Assembly: GCF_017562075.2 (NCBI RefSeq)
Contig: NC_054084.1
Span: forward strand, 42,205,197-42,269,196
DNA from: Anopheles merus
Taxonomy: Eukaryota > Arthropoda > Insecta > Diptera > Culicidae
DNA length: 64,000 bases
Direction: 5' to 3'
Every line of letters begins with the position of its first letter. Within the stretch, counting starts at the first letter, position 1. The notes below the pieces were generated by a model. It did not search any database. It was not told where the DNA came from and was given only the letters and a program-made list of their open reading frames with translations. Made by a program: the position numbers and the translations under genes. Positions 14,468 through 28,900 of the stretch are shown in pieces.

Positions 14468-15209
14468 GATAATTTTAATAATGGAATTAAAGCTAAATGC
14501 AAATCCAGTATTTCTTGAACCGTACTTGTTTCTTTTCCATTGAAAACATTTATTATATTTCCTTTTAAAATGGCACAAAAACTCCCAATAAAACACACCG
14601 ACCCTCACCCGAAAATATGTTGACAAACATAATCGCTAAAATAATTACAAGAAAATTAAAATAAAAAGTATAATTATCAGTATATCATAACATCACAAAC
14701 TTTGTTCCCCATTTTTGTAAAAAAAAAATCCATCCTTTCATGTAATGCCACCCGCAAAGTTTATGTAAATGCGGTCTTCTTCTACCGCAATAAACCATGC
14801 ATACAAAAAGCTTCTTTTTGTAAATTCTCACTCTAAAATTTTCATCAACATCAGGAGGTGGAAAAAACTGGAAAAACACCCCCACTCGTGTGTGAATGTA
14901 CGTGTGTCACCACCAGCATCAATCGAAACACGCATGTGAAAACTTGCGACCGGAACCGGCTAACCAGATTATCGACGACATAAAACATACCTCTGCCACT
15001 GCCTTCCACTCCTCCTTCCCTTCCCACTCCCTCCTAGATGAGTCCTCCATTTTGATCCGTTTCCGTTTCAGTGGAACGCTCAATTACAAACGCTTACGGG
15101 TGAAAAATTTCATCACGCATTTGCCGACACATTTGTCAACATTTTGCGAACGGTTTCAGGGTAATTGCGGTACCATTTGCTGTCTTTTGCTTTCCATCTT
15201 TCACTATCG

Positions 15210-15257
<48 letters not shown>

Positions 15258-17297
15258 TTCCCCAATACCCTTGCTTACTACAATCCTGAACCATGGCGCT
15301 CGATAAAACAAGCATTGATTTATGCTGTTAATATATCGATATTTCATCTAGCGATAGCAGGTTATTTTTTCTGCAAAGCTTCGCTATGTTCAATCGCATT
15401 TCATAGCCGGTACGCAAGTTAGTTTACGCATATTCATACCGCTGGGATGGGTTTGCCCCGTCCCATTGTTCTGTGCTCACTTTGAATTTTAAAAACGTGT
15501 TTGTCATACTGAGAACCAACCCGCTGTTATGCTATGCTATGCTGTCATCCACCACGCGTGTCTTCTTTTCTCAACCACATCGATCACTGCACACAGCGCA
15601 ATTTACATACAATCAAAAGCCAATGCCGCTAACACACACACGCATATCCCTTTCTCGGTGAAGCTTCATGAACATGACCGTGAAATGTTTGTAACGCGCG
15701 GTTTGAGGCGATTTTTTTTTGTTGGGTGGAATCGATTTTACAGCAACCGCAACAAAAACCGCAAAGTTTATGCAAACGCACCAGAACGTGTACCGGCCGA
15801 TTTGTTTATGTTTTCTGCCACACGCCCTTTTGCTGATTGACTGGCTACGGGCAAAAGGGCCGTCAGTGCTCGTGTGAGGATGCTGTGCTACTGTTGTTAC
15901 ATGTGTCGGGTTGGAATCATTTTGCAAACATTAACCCCACATCCCACACCCAACGATCAGATCAGTGCAAAGGGCCCATTTTTGATAGCTTACGGCTTGC
16001 AGGAATGGCTGTTTATGTATGCAAGTTTGTAGATGGTTAGTGTGCCTAGTTGCCACTAATTGCTGAAAGAGCGCTGATTATTATGCAACCGTAGTGCAGC
16101 AACGTGACGCAAAATGCGCAAATAATAATAAGCACTGGAAAGGACAAACTGTACATCGATCAGTTAAGGGGTGAAATAATTCTAAGAAATGTGTCCACCA
16201 GCTACATCATTTATTTATTATTCACACCGTTAAGACAACAACACCCTCCACCACGCAGGCCATCTTTTGTAACCTCTAAATTCTTCCTTCAAGATGCATG
16301 CTTCATGGCCCCGGTAAAAGACCTTCCGAGAGTGGCCAAAGAGCAAAGGGGCCCGAAAAGCCTGGCAAAACTTGCTAACGAACACAAACTTTCCTCTTCC
16401 ACTTGACAGGGAGGGTAAAGTTTGGCCACTAACGAGAAAGAGCTGCCGGAGTCTTTCCTTACCTTGCAGCTTGGACACTACTAGTTTCCGCAGAACACAC
16501 GGCTGCCGCATTTCTTGAGTAATTTTGTTTATTAAATTTAATTAAAAAATAAACGAAAAGAAAATCAAAAACTTCCGCACACTCTAAGCGAGCTAAACTA
16601 AACGTGTACATAGTAGTGTTCTTTAGTGCTTTGCGTCGGTACCAGCAATGTTTTAAGCAGCAAACTCTTTTTAAGCCACATTATTGCTACCGTGCTACGT
16701 GGACGGCATACTTTCAGGCGTTTAGCGCAGCGCGTACCGTTCTCGAAAGGGATGAAGCCTCACGACCGTCCCGGCTACAGCGAAACTTGTGCGTCAGGTA
16801 AATAATATCAATCACCGTTCTAAGTGGAAATCTTTCCCACTTGAAGCGGAACGGGTAAGCTTTCCCACCTTGCAAAAGCTTCGCCCCACTGAGAAAGGGA
16901 CGATAAACACATTACATCATTTCGGTTTCTAATTCCTTCTGCCATCATCTACCTGGCATGCACAGCAGCATCCCAGACCGAACGACAATTCTAACACTCT
17001 GTGCACCAACAACATCCACTTCAGTGAGATAGCTAGCCGGTAATTCAGTTAATCCCTGCCGAAAATTACTACACCAACTAATTGTGCTCCATTATGGGGA
17101 ACTATTGCCCCAGCACACCAGAGCAGATCGGATGGATAGTTACAGAAACAGGCAAACTGTCGTGACATTGCTGGTGCAAACTTTACTCGCTCCTTCTCCC
17201 CATGTTTGTGCACTGCTGGATATGCTGTCGTCGTGTCGCAGTGTAGTTTTGCCGCTGGAATGGCAAGAAGCGAAAGGGCGCTCCCCAACGTGCAAAC

Positions 17298-17339
<42 letters not shown>

Positions 17340-18557
17340 TCCTCCCCTTCGTTTACACACACCATTGACCGTGCGTCCCTGCGAATAGCAAGGGCTGTAC
17401 GTTTAAGCGGTCAGCGAACACATGAAATTTAAACTGTCCACCGGGAACGGGATGGAAAATAGGGCTCGAGCATGCAGTAATGTTACAGGTTTGCGGCACA
17501 GCGCTTCACAATCGTTGCGTGTATTTTGCGAGGGGAACTACCCCAATAGAGTGTTGGAAGGCGCGATTCCCCAAAACTTCCCGTTAACTAGTGCACGTGT
17601 TTTTCTCACCTACACCAAGCGGCACTAACCGGCCACTACCTTCCCAAAACCCTCCTCCCGAAAAGCGGTCTTCTATTTTCCCACGCTAGGATACAACGGG
17701 GAATCGAACTATGAAGTTTCAGAAAATGCTCAACAGTGAAGGGAATGTGTCAGGCGGAGGTTCATTTCTACACGAAACAGCACCAGCTCAAGCTCGTGCC
17801 TGGAATGTTAGACGCACACGCCGACGGGTGAGCGATGAAAATGTGCCCGATTGCATACTGACGGTGTGACCGCACGGACCTGTCACACAGAACGACGGTA
17901 CACAGATCAGCAGTGTTATGTGGTATGAAAAAAGACTCTGCCTCTCTCGCTCCTTCCAATGCTTCATTCCCAAAACGAGGGATTTTCAAACACCGTAATG
18001 GTATGCACCGTGCAATATTTACTTTGATGCTGTGTTGCGGGAGATCTTTTTTTTGCTCTTTTTCCAGCAACACAGTGTGGCGTGTCGAAACAAATGCATA
18101 CTATGATGGTGTCACTGAGCTTTCGGTAGAAAATAGCACAAACACGCAGATAAAGAGAGCGAGCGAGAGGGAGAGATAAAAAAAGATCATGGCACACTCA
18201 GCACGGAAAAAAGTTCGCTGTTCCGAGTAATAAGCAAAGCGAAAAATGCGCCATATCAAACCACACCAAACCCCTTTCCAGCGCCAACAACCCGAACCAT
18301 CCACCAAGGATGGAACGCGCTGATCGTGTCTAGACCACCGCGTGAGCGCTGTCAGAACGATATAAATTCCACGAAATTTATGACATTTTCTATACCCGGT
18401 GCAGTGCACGTTTCCCGCCTCCTTTGCACTCCCATTGCTCCCGACAACTGCCCACCCTATGCACGTTTCAATTTGCATGGGGACTGGCGAGGATGGAAGG
18501 AAAGGGAGAAACAACAATTTCCAAAAGGGCTCTGTACGCTTCATATAAAAAAAAAAC

Positions 18558-18588
<31 letters not shown>

Positions 18589-21500
18589 TCCTGCAGCACA
18601 AAGATGGACAAACGTACCAGTGAGTGAGATAAAGGCAGTGGGGCACGTGTTTTTATTTTGTGCACACCCAACAACAATCCAGTTGTTGGTTTAATTCGTG
18701 ACCCATGGCCCGATCACGTTGCAGACGGGTGAATCGCTTGTTTTATTGTTGTGTAGTGGTAATATTTAAAGCACACCGTTTGGGGGTGGCAACGGAATTT
18801 TGCATTTACCTTTTGGTGAACACTAAATTAAATACCAACTACCAATGCACCTGTTAATTATTGCCATTAATTGCAGCCGTGCTTTACCATCCTTTCGGCT
18901 GATTGCATGTGCTGCACAGAGTAAGAAAAGCATAACCGGCACTGAAATATATGGTGTCAACCCCTTTTCTAATCGATCGTAGCGTAAAAGAATGATGCGC
19001 CTGCTTGTGTGCTTGTGTTTGCGTTTTAATCCCTCGGTATGGCGTAGGCTCTTGCCATACAAGCAAGCGACAAAAACGGTGGCAATTTCGTTAAACTGTT
19101 TAGGTGTCAATGCAACAGCCACACAAATGTTTAAGCCGATTATGTTTAACTTTGAACGGTAAGCTGCTTAACTCTTTTTTACGCTTAAAGGGTTAAGTGA
19201 AGGTGTTAAGCATGCTTTATCCGGGCTATTTTGATTCATAATCTCATTTCGCGGACCATAATTATGATGAGTATTATTTTATGAATGTTGCTGTTGATAG
19301 CTATTTGTAAATTTCAATGCTTTTATTTCACAAAGCTGTATTATCCAGAACAATTGTTTCAGATTCGGTCTAATTATATGTATATATTTTTTTAATTTCA
19401 AACGCGAAGGAAAAGTAAAAATGCATACTAAGTTATTTGGCAATCGTTATGAAATCGTTAAATTGTTTTGAATCGTTGGATCAAATACGTAGTTATCTTG
19501 AAATATTGCATGCAAAAGTAAAATATAAAATTAAAAACTAACATTACTTATAAGTAAATAGAAAACGTTCCAAAACAATAAAGTAAAGATCTATAGCTTA
19601 GAGCGATATTCATTCACCATAAACACACATTACAGAATTTAGCAAACCAAATCACATATACAACGTATAGAAACTCGCTATAGGGAGACATTTATCTTGA
19701 AGGGACAACATGAATGGAATATGACTGCCAAAATCTTAACAACAATTCAAACATTTGTAAATCCGTTCCGTGGTACAGTCCACACGAATTAATCACATGC
19801 TCGTCGTGAGTTCAAGTCTGGTATGGACCATGCCCACGTAGCAACTAATCAAAAGAACTAAGAACTTATTATTCAGCTGCATGATACAAAATATGCATGC
19901 CTTGAATGCCTGTTTCCGCTGGAATTGCCGCGTTGGTCGCTTCGTCTAATAGAAAGAAACTAATTGACTAATAAGTAGAAGACTAATTGGTTAATATGAA
20001 TATTTCAGTTTTAACGAGCTTAAAGATGATACTTTTAAAAATTCGCCGTTGAACTATTGAGCTAATAAACAATTATACTCTAATCCGGAAAATAGCATAC
20101 TCGCTTTATATTTCCTACTTTATGTTTCTTTTTTATTACAGTTATTCGAGTAGAATTATCTTATAGATACTTTCGTCCATCTCAAACCTGTGCTGGGGTA
20201 AGAGGTGAGACTTATCATCATCATTTCCATAATTGTCATAATTGTCAAGATTTGTAAAATAAGTGTTACCGATAGTAATAATAATAACCATAATAATAAA
20301 TAAAATATTGTATGAAAATGTTAACGATAATAATAGTAATAAATAAAGTCAAACTGCCGAAAAAAAATCCAAACTACACCAAACATGCTGTTTTATACTC
20401 ATAAGAAACATTTGATAGCTGTTGAAAAACTGTGAATAATAATGTTCACGTTGAAAACTGGCTCGGAACTGTTTTTTTAGTGATGTCATTCCGAAATTGA
20501 GAGAAATAGAGCTTCAGTTCGGTTTTCGATTGCTCTATTTGAATGTTTATCATTCTTTCTTAATAACTGAAACCCCATAAACAATGCTATCTGATCCATT
20601 TGAAAGAAAAAGCTTTATAACCAAATCCCCAAAAATCAAATAATTTATAACCAAATGGAGATCTGGTTAGTAACCAGCCAGAGGTCCTCTCGCGGTGGGC
20701 TCAGTACTTTGATGAATTACTCAACGACCAGTTAAACGAACAGCTAGAAGCGCCACTAGCAGATAGTGTCATGCTACTGCCACCTAGCATAGAAGAAACA
20801 CGAAAGGCTATCCGTCGGCTGAAAATAACAAGGCACCCGGAACCGACGGAATTGCAGCTGAACTGGTCAAGAATGGAGGTGCACGACTAGAAAACGAGAT
20901 TCATCAAATTGTTACTGAGGTGTGGGATAGCGAATCGATGCCTTGTGATTGGAATCTCGGCATCATCTACCCCGTATACAAGAAGGGAGACAGGTTGGAC
21001 TGCAACAACTACAGGGGTATTACGGTGTTGAATACCGCCTATAAAATATTCTCCCTGATCCTTCAGGATCGCCTTGTCCCGCACGTCGAAGAGATAGTAG
21101 GAAACTATCAAAGAGGATTCCGAAACGGAAAATCAACCACTGATCAGATCTTCACCATGCGGCAGATCTTGGAGAAGATGGCTGAATACAAAAACGACAC
21201 ATACCATCTCTTCATAGACTTCAAAGCCGCATACGATAGCATAGCCAGGGTAAAACTGTACGACGCTATGAGCTCTTTTGGAATCCCGGCCAAACTGATA
21301 AGGCTAGTTAGAATGACTATGACCAACGTCACATGCCAGGTGAGGGTGGATGGAAAACTCTCAGGACCTTTTGCTACCACCAAAGGTCTGCGCCAGGGGG
21401 ACGGGCTTGCCTGTCTCCTATTCAACTTGGCGCTAGAGAGGGCCATCCGCGACTCGAGGGTGGAGACTACGGGAACCATCTTCTATAAGTCAACCCAGAT

Positions 21501-22929
21501 CCTGGCATACGCTGATGATATAGACATCATTGGTCTGCGGCTCTCCTATGTAGCAGAAGCCTACCAAGGGATCGAGCAGGCGGCAGAGAGCCTCGGATTG
21601 CAGATAAACGAGGCAAAGACCAAACTGATGGTGGCAACATCAGCGGACCTACCAATAAATAATCCGAATCTACGTAGGCGTGACGTACAGATAGGTGAAC
21701 GCACTTTTGAAGTCGTCCCACAATTCACCTATCTTGGGTCAAAGGTCAGCAACGACAATAGCATGGAAGCTGAGTTGCGCGCAAGGATGCTGGCTGCCAA
21801 CCGGTCATTCTATAGCCTGAAAAAGCAGTTTACCTCAAAGAACCTGTCGCGACGGACGAAGCTGGGACTATATAGTACCTATATAGTACCAGTACTCACA
21901 TACGCCTCTGAGACATGGACACTGTCCAAATCTGACGAAACCCTCTTAGCCGCGTTCGAGAGGAAGATGCTCAGAAGGATACTTGGCCCCGTATGTGTGG
22001 AAGGACAATGGAGGAGCCGCTATAATGACGAGCTATACGAGATGTACGGCGACCTCACTGTCGTACAGCGTATAAAGCTCGCCAGGCTCCGGTGGGCTGG
22101 CCATGTTATACGCATGGAAACGGACGACCCAGCCCGTAAAGTCTTTTTAGGCCGTCCACAAGGACAGAGGAGGCGTGGTAGACCCAAATTGAGGTGGCAA
22201 GATGGCGTGGAGGCGTCCGCCATTAAGGCCGGGATAACGGACTGGCAGACGAAGGCGCGAGACCGTGAGCGGTTTCGGACACTCCTGAGGCAGGCCAAGA
22301 CCGCAAAGCGGTTGTAGTGCCGGATAATCGAATCGAACCAAATCCCCAACAAACAAAAAAACCTATCCAAAATGGAAAACAATCATCTACGAATACGAAT
22401 CGACAAACATACGAAAATGCTGTATCTCCATCAGAACGGAACCCCCCGAACCATAAGCATTCAACCATTTCTCTCCCTTGTTGATAAATGCATGGATCAA
22501 GAACGAAGGCGCCGCAGCACCTAAACGTTGAACCGAAATGAATTCACGTCCACCACACAGCAAAGTCCACCGCCACCGCCCAAAAGTGCGCTTCTTCTAC
22601 GCAACTCATCCAGCGAAACCTGACGACAGACGGAAAAGCCCCAGCGAAACACAGACCACGGGAGGAAACCAAACCAAACCATCGAAACCAAACCTCAAAA
22701 AACCCCGATTGCCCTCTTACCTCAGTGTACAGTGTGAAACCATCGATGACGGTGAGTGCGGTCGCAGCGAGTGCACCGGCCAGCGTCAGGAAGAGTTCCG
22801 GCGTGCCAAGGATGCTGCGCCCCGGTGCGGAGCTGCCCGGTCGGCTGGCAGTGTCCGTGACATCGTTGATATATTTAAATTTGCACCAGCGCACTATCGA
22901 CTGGGCGCCTTCGGCCGCCAGCACCGCGT

Positions 22930-22960
<31 letters not shown>

Positions 22961-25900
22961 AGCTGAGCGTACGTTTGTGTGCACATGTGTATGTGTGTAG
23001 CGGTGTCAGTGTCCCTCAGAATAGCCATCTGTCCTGGGGTCCCCTTACAGCCTACCCATAATAATGTGTGCGAAGGATACTCTTCCTCTCTCGCTTCTCA
23101 TCTCTGTCTTTGCAAGTTAAAATATTCTTTATGAGAACGACAAAGAGAAAAAGAGAGAGAGGAGAGAATGAGAGCGAGAGCGAGAGAGTGAAAGTAATGC
23201 ACAAAAAGCGTAAGAGCCAAGCAAGACACGCGAAGAGCGATGGATCTAGCACCAACGGGGCCCTCACACAATCCAGACACAATAAGGACCGATCGGGTGC
23301 GTGTCTGTGTGCGCGCTAGTGTGAAAGGGTTTTTGGAGTGCCAAAAAAATCATCCCCAACAGACACGCCAGCATGCTCAGTGCGTTTCCCTCGCAAAAGG
23401 ACACGGAAAGGACACGCCGTACAAAGCGACAATATTTCGTACCATTGGATAATGCGTAACTGCTTACTCGCACCATAAATAGTCACGGGACGAACGGGAA
23501 GAGCCGGGATCGCACACCGACGGTGGGGCGTAATATCATGCGACATGACGCATCGTACCGACACCAGGCCTAGAATGCTGACCCACAAAACGCGAGGCAG
23601 CAGAACAAGATGTGAGAGTGTGAAGACGAGCGGCCGGCCGGTGGGGCGGTGTGCACCCTTTTGGGGTGCATAATTTATGGACATGCTTCAGATTGAAAAT
23701 TTATTTGGCGATGTAAATAACTTATTACTGTAGTCAACTCGGTGTGTGTGCGGCCACTTGTGCCTTTTGCCTCAGCCCCTCACCCGGGTTTGCCTCTGTG
23801 CGTCAACCGACGGGTGCGAGATACGAGGAGTGGAAGTTTTGGGATCCTCCTTCTAGTGCTCCGGTGGGAATAACGGGCGTGTGTGTCACTTGTGGGATTT
23901 ATTCCCGCCCTCTCACTTCCTCTCCCTCCCTCACGCTCTCTCTCTCTCTCTCTCTCTTCCACTTCCATGGGCGACCGCCAGCGAGAGGGATGGTTTCGCA
24001 CAATAAAGCTATCACAACCTGTATGCTCCGATGAGAATCCTTCGGCGATGGTGGTTGATTGTGTTTATAGTGTGCACCAATTTATGAGCTTTTCCTATTG
24101 TTTTCAAACCCCTATCGGGTATTGGGAAAAGGGGACCCGTTCGAACTGGACCGAAACTGGACCGTGGCGAGCATACGCAACGTTCATTTGGTAGAGAGAG
24201 ATATGTATTGGGGAGCGGTACTGGCGGACAGTTTCGGGTGCTCTAGAACACGTGTAAATAGGTTGCGTAGGGTCAGTGCTTTTACAAAGCGGAGAAAAAA
24301 ATGGTAGAGAACGAAGGTAATTTAGCACGTTTAGTAACTGGGTGTATTGGTTCAATAGGGTGGTTAGATCGTTACTTCATTCATTACATTATTCTATGTA
24401 GCTGTTTTAGGGGCTATCCGTGAACTACGTAAAGCGAAAAGAAAACATATTTTTGAAATTCACTACCCTCCTCTTCTCTCGAATCAAAGTGTATCATTGT
24501 ATTGTAAATATACCACTCTATGAACTATTTAACGGATTTGTAAAACTTTTGTAATGAAATAACATTTCGAAAAATGTATATTAAATATTTGGAACAAATT
24601 ATTTAACGTTACACAACAAAGCTGGGAACATCTGTTCTTCCAAATGAATTAAAACATAAAATTGTAAGATGTTCCCCTTCTTCCTACGAGTATTACCTAG
24701 TTTTTGGATGGTCCCTTCTGAATGGTTTGCAATTTCATCAATAATTTTATGTTAAAATGACATTATCTCAATAGCTAGATCATTTGTTTCTAAAGTTTAT
24801 TAATAAAAATAATTTAAAAAAATACCAGTAAAAGCCGCCATTGTTTAATTTTAATCATTTTTTGTTAGGTTCATTAAAGTCTCAAAATAAATTTATTTTA
24901 AAGTTTAATGTTTAGTACAATTTTGAACAATTTTCACTAAGTTATTCCTATAGCCACCATGTAATATAGCATTTTTAATAAGATTCAACTATGAGAAAAA
25001 TACGATACAATGGTACAGTCATCTTCACGCACTACTTAACATCATGCCCGTCACTGGTTCAAATGCCGTACACAACGAACTCCCATACGCAGCAACGCCG
25101 TACCATAATACTGCAGCAAGTCGCAGATAACCAAGCTCATTAAGCAGACTAAGGTAACGGTTGTTGCGACAAATAAAAAGAAGAATGTTGTTTTGTTATA
25201 TTGATTTCAACTGACTGGTGAAACTTAGACTGTTGAGTATGACTGTGTTCTGTTAAGTAATTGTATAATTATGGATTATTTTTAGTAGTAGAGTAGTAGA
25301 ATTTAGTAGTATTTAGTAGTAATAGTAGAATTTAGATTTCGGTATTTAGTCATTATTAAAGCTGTTTTTTTGGACACAAACCTATTCTTAACGTATTGTA
25401 AACATGAATGAGAAACAAAAATACATTTATTACAAAACGGCCAAAATATAAATAAAATAATCAACCACATTCACGCTCCTTGATCATACAATGTAGACAT
25501 GAGCTAACTAATTTCATTCGGCTTATTACTACCCCACCGCACCTTACCACCAATATGCATTTGCGTGCTGCGTCGGTCATATACAAACGCCCAATAAATA
25601 GCAATACTTCTAACCAGCAAGTAAGTAAACAAAAGCACCTAAAGCACTAAATCGACACACTTACCCTTAACGCCCCAAACTACCACACGGCCAACGTAAA
25701 TGCCCGAATCTCTAAACCATTGCACTACTTACCACATTTATCTCGTCGCTCGATAGCCCGTACGACGCACGCCACACCAACCAGGGCCAACAAGGCGACC
25801 CAGGCCGCCCCCAGCCCAACGGTAACCGTTTTCCAGACGGCCGCATCGCCATCGAACGGTTCCCGGTCCGTCGTAAACGCTTCCGATTGAGTGGAGTGCA

Positions 25901-28900
25901 CTTCCGGGCGCTCCGTTCCGGTGCAGTCGGTTCGTACGCGTCCCAAACGATCGACGGCCAGCCACTGGTGGCCAATTTCGCCGATGCCGACGAGCAGCGC
26001 CACCAGCAGTACGATTGACCGCAAATTATGCAAAGCCAGCAGATTATGGCGCCTGGAAAATGGAGAACGCATAAGACGTATGAAACAGTACTGGGGAAGG
26101 GTAAGGGTGGAATGCATATTTGCACATTTGCACATAGCCCATTTGGATGGTTGCCGTTACGTGGCAAGGACCGAGGTTCGATCAATGTGAGCAGGATCAT
26201 TTCGACCTAAAGATTGCTTTTCGCTCAACGCCCGTAAAATAAGCAAAAGGCTAAAGACAGTGAAGATAGACACAACTTGCTTGTGGCAATAATAATGAGG
26301 GCGAGAAACGTGTGTTTGATGAATTGATTTGGATGAAATAGCTTTCTTTGGTTGTACGCATTATTATTTGTGTTTGAAATGCATGAAAAAATTAATTCAG
26401 CTATAGGTGTAAAATGTTCAGAAAATATTGGCATTGAATTGCTATTGGTTGGCAAAGTGTGTAGCATGTTTTGAAAGTTATATCTTCACGACAAAAAACA
26501 TGCCCGTCATGGGTTCAAGCCCCGAATGGAACGTGCCCCCATACGTAGGACTAACTATTCTGCCACTGGTAAATATATAAGTCACTAAAAGCCGAGCCCA
26601 CTAGTGGTACAGGCAGGCCAAAGAAGAAGAAGAAGAAGATCTTCAGGGTGAAATATGATTCATCCAACAAAAGACGTAATCCTTGTTACAGGAGGCATTA
26701 TTTGCTAAAAATCTATAACTCACGTAACGCTCACAGAAATAGAGAGAAATATTTTGAATCATCACGTTTTGCCACATGGGACCTATCAGTTATCTCCCTA
26801 TACAAAACGAAGTAAGAGGTGACGCTCACGTTACGCTCACGTCACGCTCATAGGTGAAACGATTGCTCACTATAGGATCTTCCTGTACGAAAAAGTTACT
26901 CACTATAGAACGGTTTTGCTAACCAACTATGGGTGCTTGGATGATTTTTATTTCTTTGCGGTGTTTCCATTCTCCGAGGCAACAAGCAATGGTAGAGTGA
27001 TTGAATCATTGATATATTCAGATCAAAAGACATCATTGTTTTATTCAATACAAAACTTCTACACCAACGTTTTCAAAGTGTTTATGTGAAGCTCATCGTA
27101 GCATGGATTGATCGACTTAATTTTTTATGAAAATAAAAAAATAAAACAAAAGAGAGAAACAGTTATGAGCAATGTGTAAAAAGACGTGACATACTAATAA
27201 AATAATATCTTTTGAAAAAAAAGTATGTCAATAGTAAAAAAAAGTTTTTTTAGAATTATTCCTCATTTATAAGCATCGAAATTTTTGATGACAAATATGG
27301 TATTGAAATTGTAGAATTTTGAGATGCTTCTGTCAATCTTTCACTGATTACCGTCGAAAATAACATTTTCTTCTTGAAAACAAACAGTCTAATCACGTAG
27401 TCTATGGAATCAAGCTGATTGTCAAGAAAGTCTATGAAGTCTTGAAAAGAAACAGTCTAATCAAGTAGGCTATGGAATCAAGCTGATTGTCAAGAAAATA
27501 TAATTCATGTAAATTGACGACATTCAAGCATATTGTGAAATAATTGTTACAAGATTTCTTAACAAGATTAATTTTTAACAACAATTAAGTGTTGGAAAAG
27601 TTTCTAAGCAGTGGACGGGTAAGCATATACATCACATTGAGAGATAAGGTTACACAAGTAGTTCAACGTTACTGTTCGATTTTTAGAATATGAGTGCTGA
27701 GCCATGTCCACAGGACTGGAGGGTAAGATATGCAACACCTCCCGAAGAAACACCTGATGCAAAAAAGAAACGTCTACAACGCAAACGACAGGCCGAGTGC
27801 CGTCATCGTCGACGAACAATTGGTGATACTACAGGTCCGGAACCATCGGAAACGAGGACAAACGATCGTGACGAGGAGCCGTGTCCTCAGGACTGGAGGG
27901 TAAGATATGCAACACCTCCCGAAGAAACACCTGATGCAAAAAAGAAACGTCTACAACGCAAACGACAGGCCGAGTACCGTCATCGTCGACGGACAGTTGG
28001 TGATACTACAGGTCCGGAACCATCGGAAACGAGGACAAACGATCGTGACGAGGAGCCGTGTCCTCAGGACTGGAGGGTAAGATATGCAACTCCTCCCGAA
28101 GAAACACCCGCTGCAAAACAGAAACGTCTTCAACGTAAACGGCAGGCCGAGTACCGTCATCGTCGACGGACAGTTGGTGATACTACAGGTCCGGAACCAT
28201 CGGAAACGAGGACACATGATCGTGAAGAGAATCCTTCCTCACATGAATTGCAGGTTGCTCCATCAGAAGATACGCATGCTGCTCGATCACATCTTCAGAT
28301 TTATAGAGAGATAGTAAGTAATTCATATGTCAATCTTTTGCAACAGCTAAAAATAAGAAAACTTATTAATCTTCACCATAAGCAGCAGACAGAATTCGTT
28401 CTCCCGCTTCGCCAACGATGGGAAGCCTTTCGACGGAAACGAATCCAAAACAAATACGGAGCACGAACACTAAATACTGGGCTCGGTTATCATGATAACT
28501 ACAACTACCCAATACGTCATAAACTGAACGCTCGCACACCGTGCCCATATTGTGCGGCAGAAAAATGGGCTGGAGAGACTGGAACATTGTGCTGTAATGG
28601 TGGTCAGGTCATTTTGCCACCATTTCAAGAGCCTCCAACTGAGCTATCTGAACTGTTTGACGATGCAGAATTCATGCGAAATATTCGTGTATACAATAAC
28701 GCATTCGCCTTTACGTCCATGGGAGCATCAATACGTGCAAATGATCATGTGCGTCAAGATCGCTCCGTCGCCAACGGTAGAGGTGTTTATACGTTCCGTA
28801 TCCAGGGTACTCTGTGCCATCGAATCGGTGCACTTGACCAAGTCCCAGGTCATGCGCCAGCTTATGCACAACTTTATTTCAACGACACGCGTATAGAAGA

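Larger units (their letters stand above)
12485..22720 (-). other. Sur intron 3
   Basis: A 10.2 kb intron holding the ATT/AAT microsatellite cluster, a CT tract, a SINE copy, a MITE-like fragment and a non-LTR retrotransposon, each listed separately. The interval 15300-19700 otherwise shows only short, mutually overlapping open frames without recognisable motifs. Confidence 0.6.
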
